Below, piece after piece: positions 17,783 to 26,273 of a stretch of DNA of 64,000 nt. How positions within the stretch are numbered: the stretch's first letter is position 1; each line of letters begins with the position of its first letter. The position numbers and the translations under genes were made by a program. This DNA is from UBA6168 sp964508135. Its GTDB lineage: Bacteria > Bacteroidota > Bacteroidia > Chitinophagales > Saprospiraceae. The notes under the pieces were generated by a model. That model had not been told where the DNA came from and made no database searches. It saw only the letters and a program-made list of their open reading frames with translations. The stretch lies in NCBI GenBank assembly GCA_964508135.1, contig CAZDSU010000005.1, positions 77,962-141,961 of the forward strand, given 5' to 3'.

Positions 17783-19242
17783 TTTTTCCACTCTTTCAGC
17801 TCCTGCTCCCGGTGGTGCAGCACCACCTTCAACCCATATTTTTCCTGGATATGCCTGGTCAACCGGTCGGCGGCGTACACCGAGCGGTGCTGGCCGCCCG
17901 TGCAACCAAAATTGAAGCTGAGGTCGGTGAAGCTCCGCTCGATATAGTTCTCGATGGCCGGGTCAACGAGCAGGTAAACCTGGTTGAGGAACTCCTCCAT
18001 ATTGGAGTGAAGTTGGAGGAAGTTGATGACTGCCTCGTCCCTACCCGTCAGTTTTTTGTAGGGTTCGTAGAGGCCAGGGTTGTGGATGAAGCGGCAATCG
18101 AACACAAAGCCGCCGCCATGGCCGGTGGTGTCTTCTGGGAGGCCACGCTTGTAACTGAAGCTCTGCACGCCCACCGTCAGTAGGCTCGAAGCGCCCCGTG
18201 CCTTGTCGAACGGCTCGAACCGCTTCGACTCCACAATGGCGTTGAGTGCCTTCGTCAATTCCGGCAACTCAATGGGTAAACGGGCATTTGCCAAAATCCA
18301 CTGCACATTGCGGATAGCGAACGGGATACTCTTGATGAAGTACTCCTTCCGCTCGAAAAGCCCTCGAAATCCGTAAGTACCAAACGTCTGGATACCGCGG
18401 ATGAGCACGTAACCGTAGAAGTATTCGAGGAACTGTGCCCTGTCAACAGGCTGCAATTTTTCCACAGTGTCAAGGTAGTGGTCGAGCAGCTCCCGACGGA
18501 TGTTGTCCGGCACATTGGCCTTGGCTTGGAAGAGCAGTGAGGCCAGGTCGTATTGTAGCGCACCCCGTCTACCACCCTGATAATCAATGAAATATGGCTC
18601 GCCGCCCTTCACCATGATGTTCCTCGCCTGAAAGTCACGGAACATGAAGTGGTTGCAATCCGTCGTTAGCAGCCACTCGGCAAAGCGGTTGGCGTCGTCC
18701 TCCAGCGCCTGCTCATCGAAGGGGATTTTCGCCAATTTCAAAAAATAGTACTTGAAAGTGTTGAAGTCCCACAACATACTCTGCTTGTCGAAGGACGGGC
18801 GGGGGTAACAGGCAGCGTAGTCCAGCCCCTCGCCGCCCTGGATTTGGAGCATCGCCAATTTTTCCACCGTTTTTTTGTACAGTTGAACGAGGTAGTCGGG
18901 AAATTGGTCGCCAGCCTGTAGCAGGTAACTGTACAGCGTCGTAGCGCCGAGGTCTTCCTGCAAATACACGCTACGGTCGAGGTCCTCAGCGAAGATGGCC
19001 GGCACGGGCAAACCCTTGGCATGGAAGTGCTTTGAGAAAGTGAGAAAAGCGTGGTTCTCCTTCCTGTCGAGGTTGTAGGTGCCGATGGCCGTCTTGCCAC
19101 CGCTGGTTCCGCCAGTAGTGCTCAGTCGGTAGTAAATGCGAGCCGAGCCGCTCGGTGCCAATGGCAGCACGAGGCTCGGACGCTCGCCGCTCCATTGCTC
19201 GAAGAGTTCGGCCAGGGCGGTTTCGATTTGTGTGTTGGACAT
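17779..19242 (-). CDS. aminoglycoside-phosphotransferase-like kinase fused to RapZ C-terminal domain
   Basis: The protein starts at the ATG at 19242 (487 residues). Residues about 1-340 form an APH/choline-kinase-like domain: catalytic-loop-type HFMFRDFQARNIMVKGG and the metal-binding YFIDYQGGRRGALQYDLASL. Residues about 355-487 match the RapZ C-terminal domain: VGVQSFSYKRGLPED, FVFDCRFIHNPG and FGCTGGQHRSVYAADRL. In E. coli that domain binds glucosamine-6-phosphate. The kinase half resembles AmgK-type amino-sugar kinases, and glgC-type nucleotidyltransferase lies just upstream, recalling AmgK/MurU pairs. A sugar kinase with built-in amino-sugar sensing is my inference. Confidence 0.88.
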   Translation of the reverse strand: MSNTQIETALAELFEQWSGERPSLVLPLAPSGSARIYYRLSTTGGTSGGKTAIGTYNLDRKENHAFLTFSKHFHAKGLPVPAIFAEDLDRSVYLQEDLGATTLYSYLLQAGDQFPDYLVQLYKKTVEKLAMLQIQGGEGLDYAACYPRPSFDKQSMLWDFNTFKYYFLKLAKIPFDEQALEDDANRFAEWLLTTDCNHFMFRDFQARNIMVKGGEPYFIDYQGGRRGALQYDLASLLFQAKANVPDNIRRELLDHYLDTVEKLQPVDRAQFLEYFYGYVLIRGIQTFGTYGFRGLFERKEYFIKSIPFAIRNVQWILANARLPIELPELTKALNAIVESKRFEPFDKARGASSLLTVGVQSFSYKRGLPEDTTGHGGGFVFDCRFIHNPGLYEPYKKLTGRDEAVINFLQLHSNMEEFLNQVYLLVDPAIENYIERSFTDLSFNFGCTGGQHRSVYAADRLTRHIQEKYGLKVVLHHREQELKEWKN

Positions 19243-19296
19243 TCCAGTTGACGATTTATGCACTCTTGGTTGGTGAAAATTGGTGGGGTAAAATAT

Positions 19297-19337
19297 AAAA
19301 AAAGAGCCGCCAAAACTTTAAGTGCTGGCGGCTCTTT
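19297..19337 (-). terminator. intrinsic terminator of glgC
   Basis: 12-base perfect arms (19301-19312 and 19326-19337, core GAGCCGCCA) are followed on the minus strand by a T run. It lies 20 bases past the glgC stop and before the RapZ-fusion gene, so these two neighbours are probably transcribed separately in part. Confidence 0.85.
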
Positions 19338-19356
19338 CATTTTGCAAAGCAAGAAA

Positions 19357-20631
19357 CTATGCCCCAATGCGGCTGCCGCTTGGAATGATGGCGTTCTTTT
19401 TCACCACCACGATACCATCCACTATGACGTAGGTATCGGTTTCGTGGTCAGCGAGCTTGCCGGGGTTGCCCCGTATGACCACGTTGTCGCCGATGCGCAC
19501 GTTTTTGTCAATGATGGCGTACTCGATGATGCTGTGCTTGCCGATGCCCATCGGGATTTCGTTCCGTTCAACGAGTTCCTCCAAGCGCTGGAAGTAGTCG
19601 TTGCCCATAACGATGCAATGGGAAAGTACCGAGTAGCCACCCACCCTGGAGCGGATGCCAATGACGGAGCGCTCGATGCGCTCTGCGTGGATAATGCAGC
19701 CCTCGGCCACCAGCACGTGCCGGAACACCGTGCCGAAGAACTTGCTCGGCGGCAACATACGAGGGCGTGTGTACACCATCTTGCGGTTGTCGTGGAGGTT
19801 GAACTCCGGGATGTCGTCCGTCAGGGCGATGTTTGCCTCGAAGAAGGAACTGATGGTCCCGATATCGGTCCAGTAGCCGTTGTATTCGTAACTGGCCACT
19901 TTGTAGCCCTCGCGGATGGCTGCGGGAATGATTTCCTTCCCAAAATCAACGGCGTCGCCGTGTTCAATGAACAGTTTGTTGATGGCTTCTTTACTGAAAA
20001 TATAGATGCCCATCGAGGCTAAGTAATTCTTGCCGAGCTGCTTGTTGGCTTCCGATACTTCACTTCCCCAGTTGGGTAGTTCATCGGCGTTGGGTTTTTC
20101 AACAAAAGATTCTATCATGCCATCGGCGTTCACCTTCATGATACCAAACCCAGTGGCTTCCTTGGCCACGACGGGGATGGTGGCAATGGTCAGGTCGGCA
20201 CTCTTGTCCACGTGCTCCCGGGCCATTTTCTCAAAGTCCATTTGATAAAGTTGGTCGCCGGAGAGGATGAGGATATAGTCGTAGTCTTGGTTGATGAGGT
20301 GGCGCATGGATTGGCGCACGGCATCGGCTGTGCCCTGGAACCACTTGTCGCTGCCACGTCGCTGCTCGGCGGCGAGGATGTCCACGAAGCCTGGGGCGAA
20401 GTGGTCGAAGTGGTAGGTGTTCTTGATGTGCTGGTTGAGCGAGGCCGAGTTGAACTGCGTGAGCACGAACATCCGGCGCACACCGGAGTTGAGGCAGTTG
20501 GAAATCGGGATGTCAATCAGGCGGTACTTGCCTCCGATTGGCACAGCGGGCTTGGAGCGCTGCTCTGTGAGCGGGAAGAGCCTGGAACCAACGCCCCCGC
20601 CGAGAATGAGGCTTATCATTTTTATTACCAT
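19357..20631 (-). CDS. glgC: glucose-1-phosphate adenylyltransferase (ADP-glucose pyrophosphorylase)
   Basis: GlgC makes ADP-glucose from ATP and glucose-1-phosphate, the committed step of glycogen synthesis. The 424-residue product has the nucleotide-binding N-terminus ISLILGGGVGSRLFPLTEQRSKPAVPIGGKYRLIDIPISN (about 5-45), with FQGTADAVRQ, SGDQLYQMDF and GYWTDIGTI. A left-handed beta-helix domain with isoleucine-patch repeats lies at the C-terminus (IDKNVRIGDNVVI). The ATG at 20631 or at 20619 could be the start. No other glycogen gene lies nearby, and the downstream gene is the kinase/RapZ fusion. Confidence 0.93.
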   Translation of the reverse strand: MVIKMISLILGGGVGSRLFPLTEQRSKPAVPIGGKYRLIDIPISNCLNSGVRRMFVLTQFNSASLNQHIKNTYHFDHFAPGFVDILAAEQRRGSDKWFQGTADAVRQSMRHLINQDYDYILILSGDQLYQMDFEKMAREHVDKSADLTIATIPVVAKEATGFGIMKVNADGMIESFVEKPNADELPNWGSEVSEANKQLGKNYLASMGIYIFSKEAINKLFIEHGDAVDFGKEIIPAAIREGYKVASYEYNGYWTDIGTISSFFEANIALTDDIPEFNLHDNRKMVYTRPRMLPPSKFFGTVFRHVLVAEGCIIHAERIERSVIGIRSRVGGYSVLSHCIVMGNDYFQRLEELVERNEIPMGIGKHSIIEYAIIDKNVRIGDNVVIRGNPGKLADHETDTYVIVDGIVVVKKNAIIPSGSRIGA

Positions 20632-20770
20632 GAGCTTTGATTTTTTTTGCATTTGGCAAAGGAGCCTTGGGCATTTCTCAACGTGTTTTTTGCAACCGGC
20701 CAGGTGTATGGCTACGACCAACGGCACGACATATTTAGTTTCAAGGCAATTATAGTTATTTTTTAGAAGG

Positions 20771-20798
20771 TAAAACTAAATGATTTTTTCTTAATCAA
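20771..20798 (-). promoter_or_regulatory. predicted promoter for glgC
   Basis: On the minus strand, TTG (20798-20796), 17 bases and TAGTTTTA (20778-20771) approximate the Bacteroidetes -33/-7 pattern. The leader to the ATG is about 130 bases. The rest of the 308-bp gap to 20940 shows nothing further. Confidence 0.35.
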
Positions 20799-20939
20799 AA
20801 CTTAATGCGGCATGCCTGCAGTGCCACCAATTCATACCGCTCTAAATGCGGGGAGAACCCGCTCACCGTTTTGGTTTTTTGCATAAAAAAAAGCGCATTC
20901 TCCCAAAATCACTAATTTTATCCCGAAAGCAAATTTGTC

Positions 20940-21722
20940 ATGAGCACTGCCGATCAAATCAGAAACAAGATTGCCGACGGCGACCTAGAGGAATCCCTCG
21001 ACCTCGCCATCAGCTTCCTGCTGGGGCGAGACCCCGGCCTGCACAGCGAGTGCCTCCAGCACAAGGGCCGACTCAACGATCACAACCGCCAGTACCGCCT
21101 GAAAATCATCAGCGTGGACACCATTGACATGACCCGGGCACAGGTGCGCAGTGCCCTTATTGACGTGATTCTCCGGCGCATTGAGGAACTGTCGGGCACG
21201 GTGGCCAATGCATTCGTGCCACCGTTTGAAACAGCCCGGCAGTCGCAAACCGTGACGCTCAATTTTGGTCAAAACACGCAGGCCGGCCAACCAACCAGCT
21301 TCGGGCCATTCGTGCCTACGGATGCTCCTGCTTCTTCACTCGCCAACCACGCCACTGCCCGGCAGCTCGTCGAAGAGTTCGTGAAGCTGTTAGCCACCTA
21401 CGAGGTGGAAAACGCCGCTTGGCGGGCCGCCCCGTTCCTGCACCGCAGCCTCTTGCAGGACGAGATGATGCAACCTCAGTTCAAACAGAACAATTTTTAC
21501 AGCGCACACCAGCGTTTTCGCAGCTATAAAATGCCGGTCAGTTTCATCAAGACGCAGTCCACTAATCGCACCGCCATTGGTGGTTTGAGAGACCGTGACG
21601 AAGGCGAGGAATTTGTTTACACCCTCGAAAAAATGGTGGACAACGGCGGAATGCCCGGCACCGTACGGGTGTTTTTTCCAAAAAATGGCGGTGAACCGAA
21701 GATTACGTTGGTGAGCTTGTGA
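20940..21722 (+). CDS. two-domain protein with effector-associated-domain-like N-terminus
   Basis: I see no named full-length family. Residues about 1-85 are all-helical (ADQIRNKIADGDLEESLDLA, then VDTIDMTRAQVRSALIDVIL) and resemble the small effector-associated domains (EAD11-like) that act as adaptor modules in bacterial conflict systems. A Pro/Ser/Gln-rich linker (about 90-140) follows. The C-terminal domain (about 140-260, ENAAWRAAPFLHRSLLQDEM) could be an NTF2-like fold, judged only from its pattern. No signal peptide or membrane helix is seen. It heads a plus-strand cluster with a CD225, a DUF2752 and an M48-like gene. Domain assignments are by eye and need a profile search. Confidence 0.6.
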   Translation: MSTADQIRNKIADGDLEESLDLAISFLLGRDPGLHSECLQHKGRLNDHNRQYRLKIISVDTIDMTRAQVRSALIDVILRRIEELSGTVANAFVPPFETARQSQTVTLNFGQNTQAGQPTSFGPFVPTDAPASSLANHATARQLVEEFVKLLATYEVENAAWRAAPFLHRSLLQDEMMQPQFKQNNFYSAHQRFRSYKMPVSFIKTQSTNRTAIGGLRDRDEGEEFVYTLEKMVDNGGMPGTVRVFFPKNGGEPKITLVSL

Positions 21723-21754
21723 GCGTGCAATTTTTAAATTGCTGTAATTTCGGT

Positions 21755-21784
21755 TTGGTAGTTTTAATGCAGCATATTACTTTG
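21755..21784 (+). promoter_or_regulatory. predicted promoter for the CD225/DUF2752/M48-like genes
   Basis: TTG (21755-21757), a 19-base spacer and TTACTTTG (21777-21784) differ from the Bacteroidetes consensus by one base. It lies 43 bases before the ATG at 21828, so the three downstream genes may be transcribed apart from the gene at 20940. Confidence 0.4.
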
Positions 21785-21827
21785 GCCAACTAATTTTTGT
21801 TAAATACCTTTTTAAAAACGGAAAACT

Positions 21828-22247
21828 ATGTTTTGTCCTAAATGTGGCTCCCAAAACAGTGAGACAGCTGGCTTCTGCGCCAGTTGTGGCAATCCGCTAA
21901 AGCCTGCTGCCAACACTGGCAGCGGTGCATTCGGCACTCCGCCTCCTCCTCCGCCAACGCCCCAATATTCAAGCAATGGGGCGAAGCCCAAAAACTGGAT
22001 ACTTGAATCCATCTTGGTAACGCTTTTCTGCTGCCTTCCCTTGGGCATCGTCGGCATCGTCAATGCGTCTAAAGTAGATTCCAAATATGCTTCTGGTGAT
22101 TACGCTGGAGCGCAAAAAGCCTCCGAGGATGCCGCCAAATGGACAAAGATTGGTTTTTTCGTGGGCATCGGTGTCTCAGTTATTACCTTCATTATCTCCA
22201 TGTTTACAGGACTAATTGGGGCATTGAGTGGTGGCGGCAACTACTAA
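21828..22247 (+). CDS. zinc-ribbon plus CD225/dispanin-type membrane protein
   Basis: The 139-residue product starts with a zinc ribbon of two CxxC knuckles (MFCPKCGSQNS and GFCASCGNPL), then a Pro-rich spacer. A CD225-like two-helix domain follows: LVTLFCCLPLGIVGIVNASK, KYASGDYAGAQKASEDAAKW, then a second helix. CD225/dispanin proteins, including animal IFITMs, sit in membranes and can alter membrane behaviour; bacterial roles are unclear. The gene overlaps the following DUF2752 gene by 20 bp, implying translation coupling. Confidence 0.88.
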   Translation: MFCPKCGSQNSETAGFCASCGNPLKPAANTGSGAFGTPPPPPPTPQYSSNGAKPKNWILESILVTLFCCLPLGIVGIVNASKVDSKYASGDYAGAQKASEDAAKWTKIGFFVGIGVSVITFIISMFTGLIGALSGGGNY

Positions 22248-22617
22248 TTATAAATGGCAAGCCTGGGCATGGGCGCTGGCAGGGCTGGCATTGGTCGGTT
22301 ATTTCCTGTTTGACCCGGCTGCCAGCGGCTTTTTCCCAAAATGCCCCTTCTACGTCCTGACGGGGCTGAAATGCCCAGGCTGTGGCTCGCAGCGGGCAAT
22401 TCATGCATTGCTTCATCTGCAAGTGGGCAGGGCATTTTCGGAAAACCCGCTGATGGTCATCTCCATCCCGTACTTGCTAACGGCATTTGTTTTTTTCTTG
22501 AAAAAAGAGAAAAATGAAAAATGGCAAGCCGCCGATGACATGCTTTTCAGGGGCAAGGCCGTTAAATTAGTGCTTGTTACCGTGCTTGCATTTTGGTTGC
22601 TGCGCAACCTGCTCTGA
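22228..22617 (+). CDS. DUF2752 family membrane protein
   Basis: The product (129 residues, GTG start) has three hydrophobic helices and the DUF2752 signature CPFYVLTGLKCPGCGSQRAI, with three conserved cysteines, a Gly and an Arg. The function of DUF2752 is unknown; members are often found beside CD225/TM2-type membrane proteins, as here. It overlaps the end of the upstream CD225 gene, and the next gene starts 33 bp downstream, so these form one operon. Confidence 0.85.
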   Translation: MVAATTNYKWQAWAWALAGLALVGYFLFDPAASGFFPKCPFYVLTGLKCPGCGSQRAIHALLHLQVGRAFSENPLMVISIPYLLTAFVFFLKKEKNEKWQAADDMLFRGKAVKLVLVTVLAFWLLRNLL

Positions 22618-22649
22618 GCGTATTTTTACCCACATAAATAATTTGTCAA

Positions 22650-23579
22650 ATGGAACTAACCAAAATCAACGGCCTCAACCCGGAGGAGTACCTGCACCCC
22701 TTCGATGCCAAGGCGCTCCATGCCCTGCAAAACACGAAAGGCATGGACACGATGGTGAAAAAGCTCTACGAGTGGGGCCTTGAGACCTACCTCAAGCAGC
22801 AGTTCCTCGGTAGTAGCCTGAAGCTCACACAGTCCAACTTCCCCGATGTGTACGACATCTTCGAGACGGCCTGCGACATCCTCGATTTCAAGGGCAGGCC
22901 CCAACTCTACGTCATGCGGGAGGGCTATTTCGATTGCGTTTCCTGCGGGGTGGAACACACCATCATCGTCATTGGGACGGATGCGCTGGAGAAATTCACG
23001 GAGGCCGAGCTGCTCTTCATCTTTGGGCGGGAAATCGGGCATATCCAATGTCAACATGTGCTGTACATGGAGCTGGGACAGGTGATGCCCGTGCTCATGG
23101 ATGCCCTCTCCTCGGCCACGATGGGCCTTGGCGGGCTGCTCTCTGCTGGTTTGCAAATGGCGCTCGTCGAGTGGTTGCAGTGCGCCCAGTACACGGCTGA
23201 CCGGGCCGGTATCCTTGCTTGCCAGGACGTGACGGTGGCCTGCACGGCGCTTATCAAGGCGGCGGGCCTCCCCATGAAATACGATGCTACGCTGGTGTTG
23301 GACGACTTCAAGACGCAAGCCATTGAGTTTCAGGGCGTCCAAAAGAACATGTTCCTCAAGTTTTCAAAATACCTCACACAATCCAAAGGTTGGGAAATCG
23401 CCCGTGCCAACCAGTTTTTCCGCTGGACCGAGTCGGGCGAGTACCGCAACATCCTCGAGCGGAAGACCGCCTACGCCCCGCCACCGCCCGGTGCCATCAA
23501 TTTCTGTCCAAACTGTGGCGCCCGCCTCACTCCCGGAGCAGTTTTTTGTACCAATTGTGGGACGAAGGTGGGCGGATGA
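22650..23579 (+). CDS. M48-like protein with degenerate zinc site and C-terminal zinc ribbon
   Basis: The 309-residue protein has an M48-type core without an N-terminal membrane anchor. The expected HExxH reads REIGH (within FGREIGHIQCQHVLYM): the first His is Arg. The third ligand, normally Glu before the ADRAG motif, is Gln (CAQYTADRAGILACQDVT). The catalytic Glu and second His are present. The C-terminus has a zinc ribbon (FCPNCGARLTPGAVFCTNCG) like the one on the CD225 protein two genes upstream. The protein is probably not an active zinc peptidase. Shared zinc ribbons and tight spacing suggest the products act together. Confidence 0.85.
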   Translation: MELTKINGLNPEEYLHPFDAKALHALQNTKGMDTMVKKLYEWGLETYLKQQFLGSSLKLTQSNFPDVYDIFETACDILDFKGRPQLYVMREGYFDCVSCGVEHTIIVIGTDALEKFTEAELLFIFGREIGHIQCQHVLYMELGQVMPVLMDALSSATMGLGGLLSAGLQMALVEWLQCAQYTADRAGILACQDVTVACTALIKAAGLPMKYDATLVLDDFKTQAIEFQGVQKNMFLKFSKYLTQSKGWEIARANQFFRWTESGEYRNILERKTAYAPPPPGAINFCPNCGARLTPGAVFCTNCGTKVGG

Positions 23580-23677
23580 GGATGGGAGTATTTATCGCCG
23601 AGCAAATTAAAGACTTCGGCGGTCAGGTTTATTCTGTAGGTAATAGTCGGGGTTTCAAACACTGCCGACCCCACTCT

Positions 23678-24052
23678 TTACCACACATTTTCCAAGTCCT
23701 TTTCCGAATAAGCGTGATTGCGCTCTGTCCAGTATGTACCGGTTTTCTTTTTCAGTTGTAGGCTGTCTTTTTTGTTAAACACCCTCGACAACAGCGCCAC
23801 GGGAAACAGGAACACAAAGAATATCAGCGACAGCATCACCTTCGACATGACCCAGCCCATGCCCTCGGCCAGCTTGTACCAGGCCCAGTCCACCCACTTC
23901 GCCAACGATGGAATGAATGCCCCAACTACGCCCAAGGCAATCGCCCCATAAATCAACGGCCTCGCCGGGTGCAGCAGGTAGATGACCAGCAGGCCAGTGG
24001 CGATGACGAGGCAGGTTTCGACTGGCCTACCTTTTTTGATAGGTTCCGTCAT
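23678..24052 (-). CDS. SxtJ-like membrane protein
   Basis: The 124-residue protein has about three membrane helices (near 12-27, 32-48, 70-90) and a basic C-terminal tail. It matches the SxtJ family in pattern (PLIYGAIALGVVGAFIPSLA, then WYKLAEGMGWVMSKVMLSLI). Members usually stand next to a carbamoyltransferase and a tiny DUF5989 protein, exactly as here, with only 2 bp separating it from the latter. The role is unknown, perhaps helping a membrane-associated carbamoylation or export step. Confidence 0.82.
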   Translation of the reverse strand: MTEPIKKGRPVETCLVIATGLLVIYLLHPARPLIYGAIALGVVGAFIPSLAKWVDWAWYKLAEGMGWVMSKVMLSLIFFVFLFPVALLSRVFNKKDSLQLKKKTGTYWTERNHAYSEKDLENVW

Positions 24053-24054
24053 GG

Positions 24055-24204
24055 CTAAAATAAGGTGTAGATGAACGGTGCCACTGCGCTACCACCACCA
24101 AAAATCAACAAGACGCCAAGCAGCAGCAGCACGATGATAATGGGCAGCAGCCAGAATTTTTTCCGCTCTCGCATGAAGTTCCACAAGTCTTTTAAAAAAT
24201 CCAT
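24055..24204 (-). CDS. DUF5989 family small membrane protein
   Basis: A 49-residue frame from the ATG at 24204 to the TAG at 24055. It starts MDFLKDLWNFMRERKKFWLL, continues with a single Leu/Ile-rich membrane helix and ends GGGSAVAPFIYTLF. This is the typical DUF5989 form. It sits between the carbamoyltransferase and the SxtJ-like gene, the common order for these families. The function is unknown. Confidence 0.85.
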   Translation of the reverse strand: MDFLKDLWNFMRERKKFWLLPIIIVLLLLGVLLIFGGGSAVAPFIYTLF

Positions 24205-24227
24205 TTTTCTTATTTTTTGATATTTGG

Positions 24228-24310
24228 CTTCTTTTTTTGTCGGCTTCGCCGACGAAAAAAGAAGGATAGTTGGGGGTAAAAAGCTCGCTCTGCGAGCTTT
24301 TTACTCCCAA
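24228..24310. repeat. two adjacent long hairpins downstream of the carbamoyltransferase
   Basis: The first is 24228-24244 with 24248-24264 (16 of 17 paired, loop TTC). The second is 24270-24288 with 24292-24310 (18 of 19 paired, loop TCT). They lie between the carbamoyltransferase stop and DUF5989. They may terminate or pause transcription, or protect the upstream mRNA end. Confidence 0.75.
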
Positions 24311-24325
24311 CCCCCCAGTGTTTTT

Positions 24326-26188
24326 TTAATCCAACACAAACTCCTCCTGCCAGTTGTCCGTCTTCGTCCATTCGGGCTGGTCGGTCTTTGCGAAGAGGTA
24401 GTCGCCCACCACGAGGTAATCCATCTCCGTGCGCATGAAGCAGCGGTAGGCATCGTCGGGAGTGCAGACAATCGGTTCGCCCCTCACGTTGAAGCTCGTG
24501 TTCACGATGACCGGGCAGCCCGTTTTTTCCTTGAATTTTTCAATCAGCAAGTGGTAGCGGGGATTCGTCTCCCGGTGTACCGTTTGCACCCGTGCCGAAA
24601 AATCCACGTGAGTGATGGCTTGCAGGTCGGAGCGTTTCACATAAAGCCGCTCCATCATCGGCAGGTCGAGGTAGTTGTCGGGCACTTGGGCTTTTTTGCC
24701 TTCGGCAATATCGGCCACCAGCAGCATGTACGGCGAGGGGGCATCAAGGTCGAAAAACTGCCCGGCATCCTCCGCCAGTACCGACGGCGCAAAGGGCCGA
24801 AAGCTCTCCCGGTACTTGATTTTCAGGTTCAACTTGCGTTGCATCTCCTCGTTGCGGGCATCGCCGATGATGCTGCGGGCACCCAGCGCCCGTGGCCCAA
24901 ACTCCATGCGACCCTGCACCCAGCCGATGACGTTGCCTTCGGTTAGGAGCGCCGCCACACGCACGACCAGCTTCGCAAAATCCTCAAACTTCGTGAAGCG
25001 GGCCTTGTACTTGCGGGCGACCTGTTCCACGTCGAGCCACGAGAACTCCGGGCCGAGGTACGAGCCTTTCATGCCGTCGAGGCCAGCCGTGGCATTCCGC
25101 TCCTGCTTAAAATAGAGGTGGTGCGCCGCCAGCGCTGCACCCAGCGCCCCGCCCGCATCGCCTGCGGCGGGCTGGATGAAGATTTTTTCAAAACCACCGC
25201 TCCGCAACAACTTGCCGTTCGCCACGCAGTTGAGCGCCACGCCGCCCGCCATGCAGAGGTGCTTGGCACCAGTCAGCCGCTTGGCTTCCTTCGCCATCAG
25301 AATCACCACCTCCTCCGTTACCTGCTGAATGGCCAGCGCCAGGTCGCAGTGGTGCTGCTCCATCGGCTGCTCCGGCGTGCGGCGTGGAAAGCCGAACAGC
25401 TTCGCCCAGGCGTCGTCACGCACCATCCGCAGCCCTGTTGCGTAGCTGAAATATTGCTGATTCAGCCAAAGCGAACCGTCTTGGCGGATGTCTACCAGGT
25501 CGGTTTCGATGATTTTTTTGAAATGGGCAGTCTCTGGGGCGTTCGGCCTGCCGTAAGGTGCGAGACCCATCAGTTTGTATTCGCCGGAGTTGACCCGAAA
25601 GCCGAGGTAGTACGTGAACGCCGAGTACAGCAACCCCAACGAGTGCGGGAAGTGCAGTTCCTTCAGTATTTTGATGTTCCGACCAGTGCCGTGGCAAATG
25701 GACGCCGTGGCCCACTCACCCACCCCGTCGAGGGTCAGGATGGCCGCATCTTCGAAACCGGACGGGTAGAATGCACTGGCCGCATGGCTCAGGTGATGCT
25801 CCGGGAACAGCAGTTTCAGCTTGCGTTTGTCGTAGTCGCCGACCTTGGCCAGTTCTTCGTGGATGATTTTTTTTAGAAACATTTTCTCCTTCAACCAAAC
25901 CGGAATGGCCTTGATGAACGACGCAAGTCCCCGTGGGGCAAACCCGTAGTAGGTCTCCAGCAGCCGCTCGAATTTGAGCAGCGGCTTGTCGTAGAAAACG
26001 ACGGCATCCAGTTCGTCAATCGAAAACCCGGCATAGTCGAGGCAAAATCGGGCAGCATTGGTGGGGAAGTCGGGGTCGTGTTTTTTGCGGGTAAAACGCT
26101 CTTCTTGCGCAGCGGCTATCACCTCGCCGTTGTGGAGAACGGCGGCGGCGGAGTCGTGGTAAAAAGCGGATATGCCGAGTATTTTCAT
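24326..26188 (-). CDS. carbamoyltransferase, NodU/CmcH family
   Basis: NodU/CmcH enzymes move a carbamoyl group from carbamoyl phosphate, via a carbamoyl-adenylate, onto a hydroxyl of a sugar or small molecule. The start is the ATG at 26188 (620 residues). The N-terminal YrdC/Kae1-like ATP-binding part shows ILGISAFYHDSAAAVLHNGE, HHLSHAASAFYPSGFEDAAI and LTLDGVGEWATAS. The C-terminal domain shows GRMEFGPRALGARSIIGDAR and CPVIVNTSFNVRGEPIV. In this cluster the acceptor may be a surface polysaccharide built from a CDP- or dTDP-sugar, by inference. Confidence 0.93.
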   Translation of the reverse strand: MKILGISAFYHDSAAAVLHNGEVIAAAQEERFTRKKHDPDFPTNAARFCLDYAGFSIDELDAVVFYDKPLLKFERLLETYYGFAPRGLASFIKAIPVWLKEKMFLKKIIHEELAKVGDYDKRKLKLLFPEHHLSHAASAFYPSGFEDAAILTLDGVGEWATASICHGTGRNIKILKELHFPHSLGLLYSAFTYYLGFRVNSGEYKLMGLAPYGRPNAPETAHFKKIIETDLVDIRQDGSLWLNQQYFSYATGLRMVRDDAWAKLFGFPRRTPEQPMEQHHCDLALAIQQVTEEVVILMAKEAKRLTGAKHLCMAGGVALNCVANGKLLRSGGFEKIFIQPAAGDAGGALGAALAAHHLYFKQERNATAGLDGMKGSYLGPEFSWLDVEQVARKYKARFTKFEDFAKLVVRVAALLTEGNVIGWVQGRMEFGPRALGARSIIGDARNEEMQRKLNLKIKYRESFRPFAPSVLAEDAGQFFDLDAPSPYMLLVADIAEGKKAQVPDNYLDLPMMERLYVKRSDLQAITHVDFSARVQTVHRETNPRYHLLIEKFKEKTGCPVIVNTSFNVRGEPIVCTPDDAYRCFMRTEMDYLVVGDYLFAKTDQPEWTKTDNWQEEFVLD

Positions 26189-26218
26189 GTTTTCGTTTTC
26201 CAATCGTGGTAGAAATTG

Positions 26219-26273
26219 GAAATTAGGAAATTGAGAAATTTGGGTAAATCCAATTTCTCAATTTCCTAATTTC
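26219..26273. repeat. 22-bp perfect inverted repeat
   Basis: 26219-26240 and 26252-26273 are exact reverse complements with an 11-base loop. The arms are built of AAATT-rich units. The right arm also encodes the last residues of the SGNH gene. It probably functions as a hairpin between two genes of the cluster. Confidence 0.8.
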
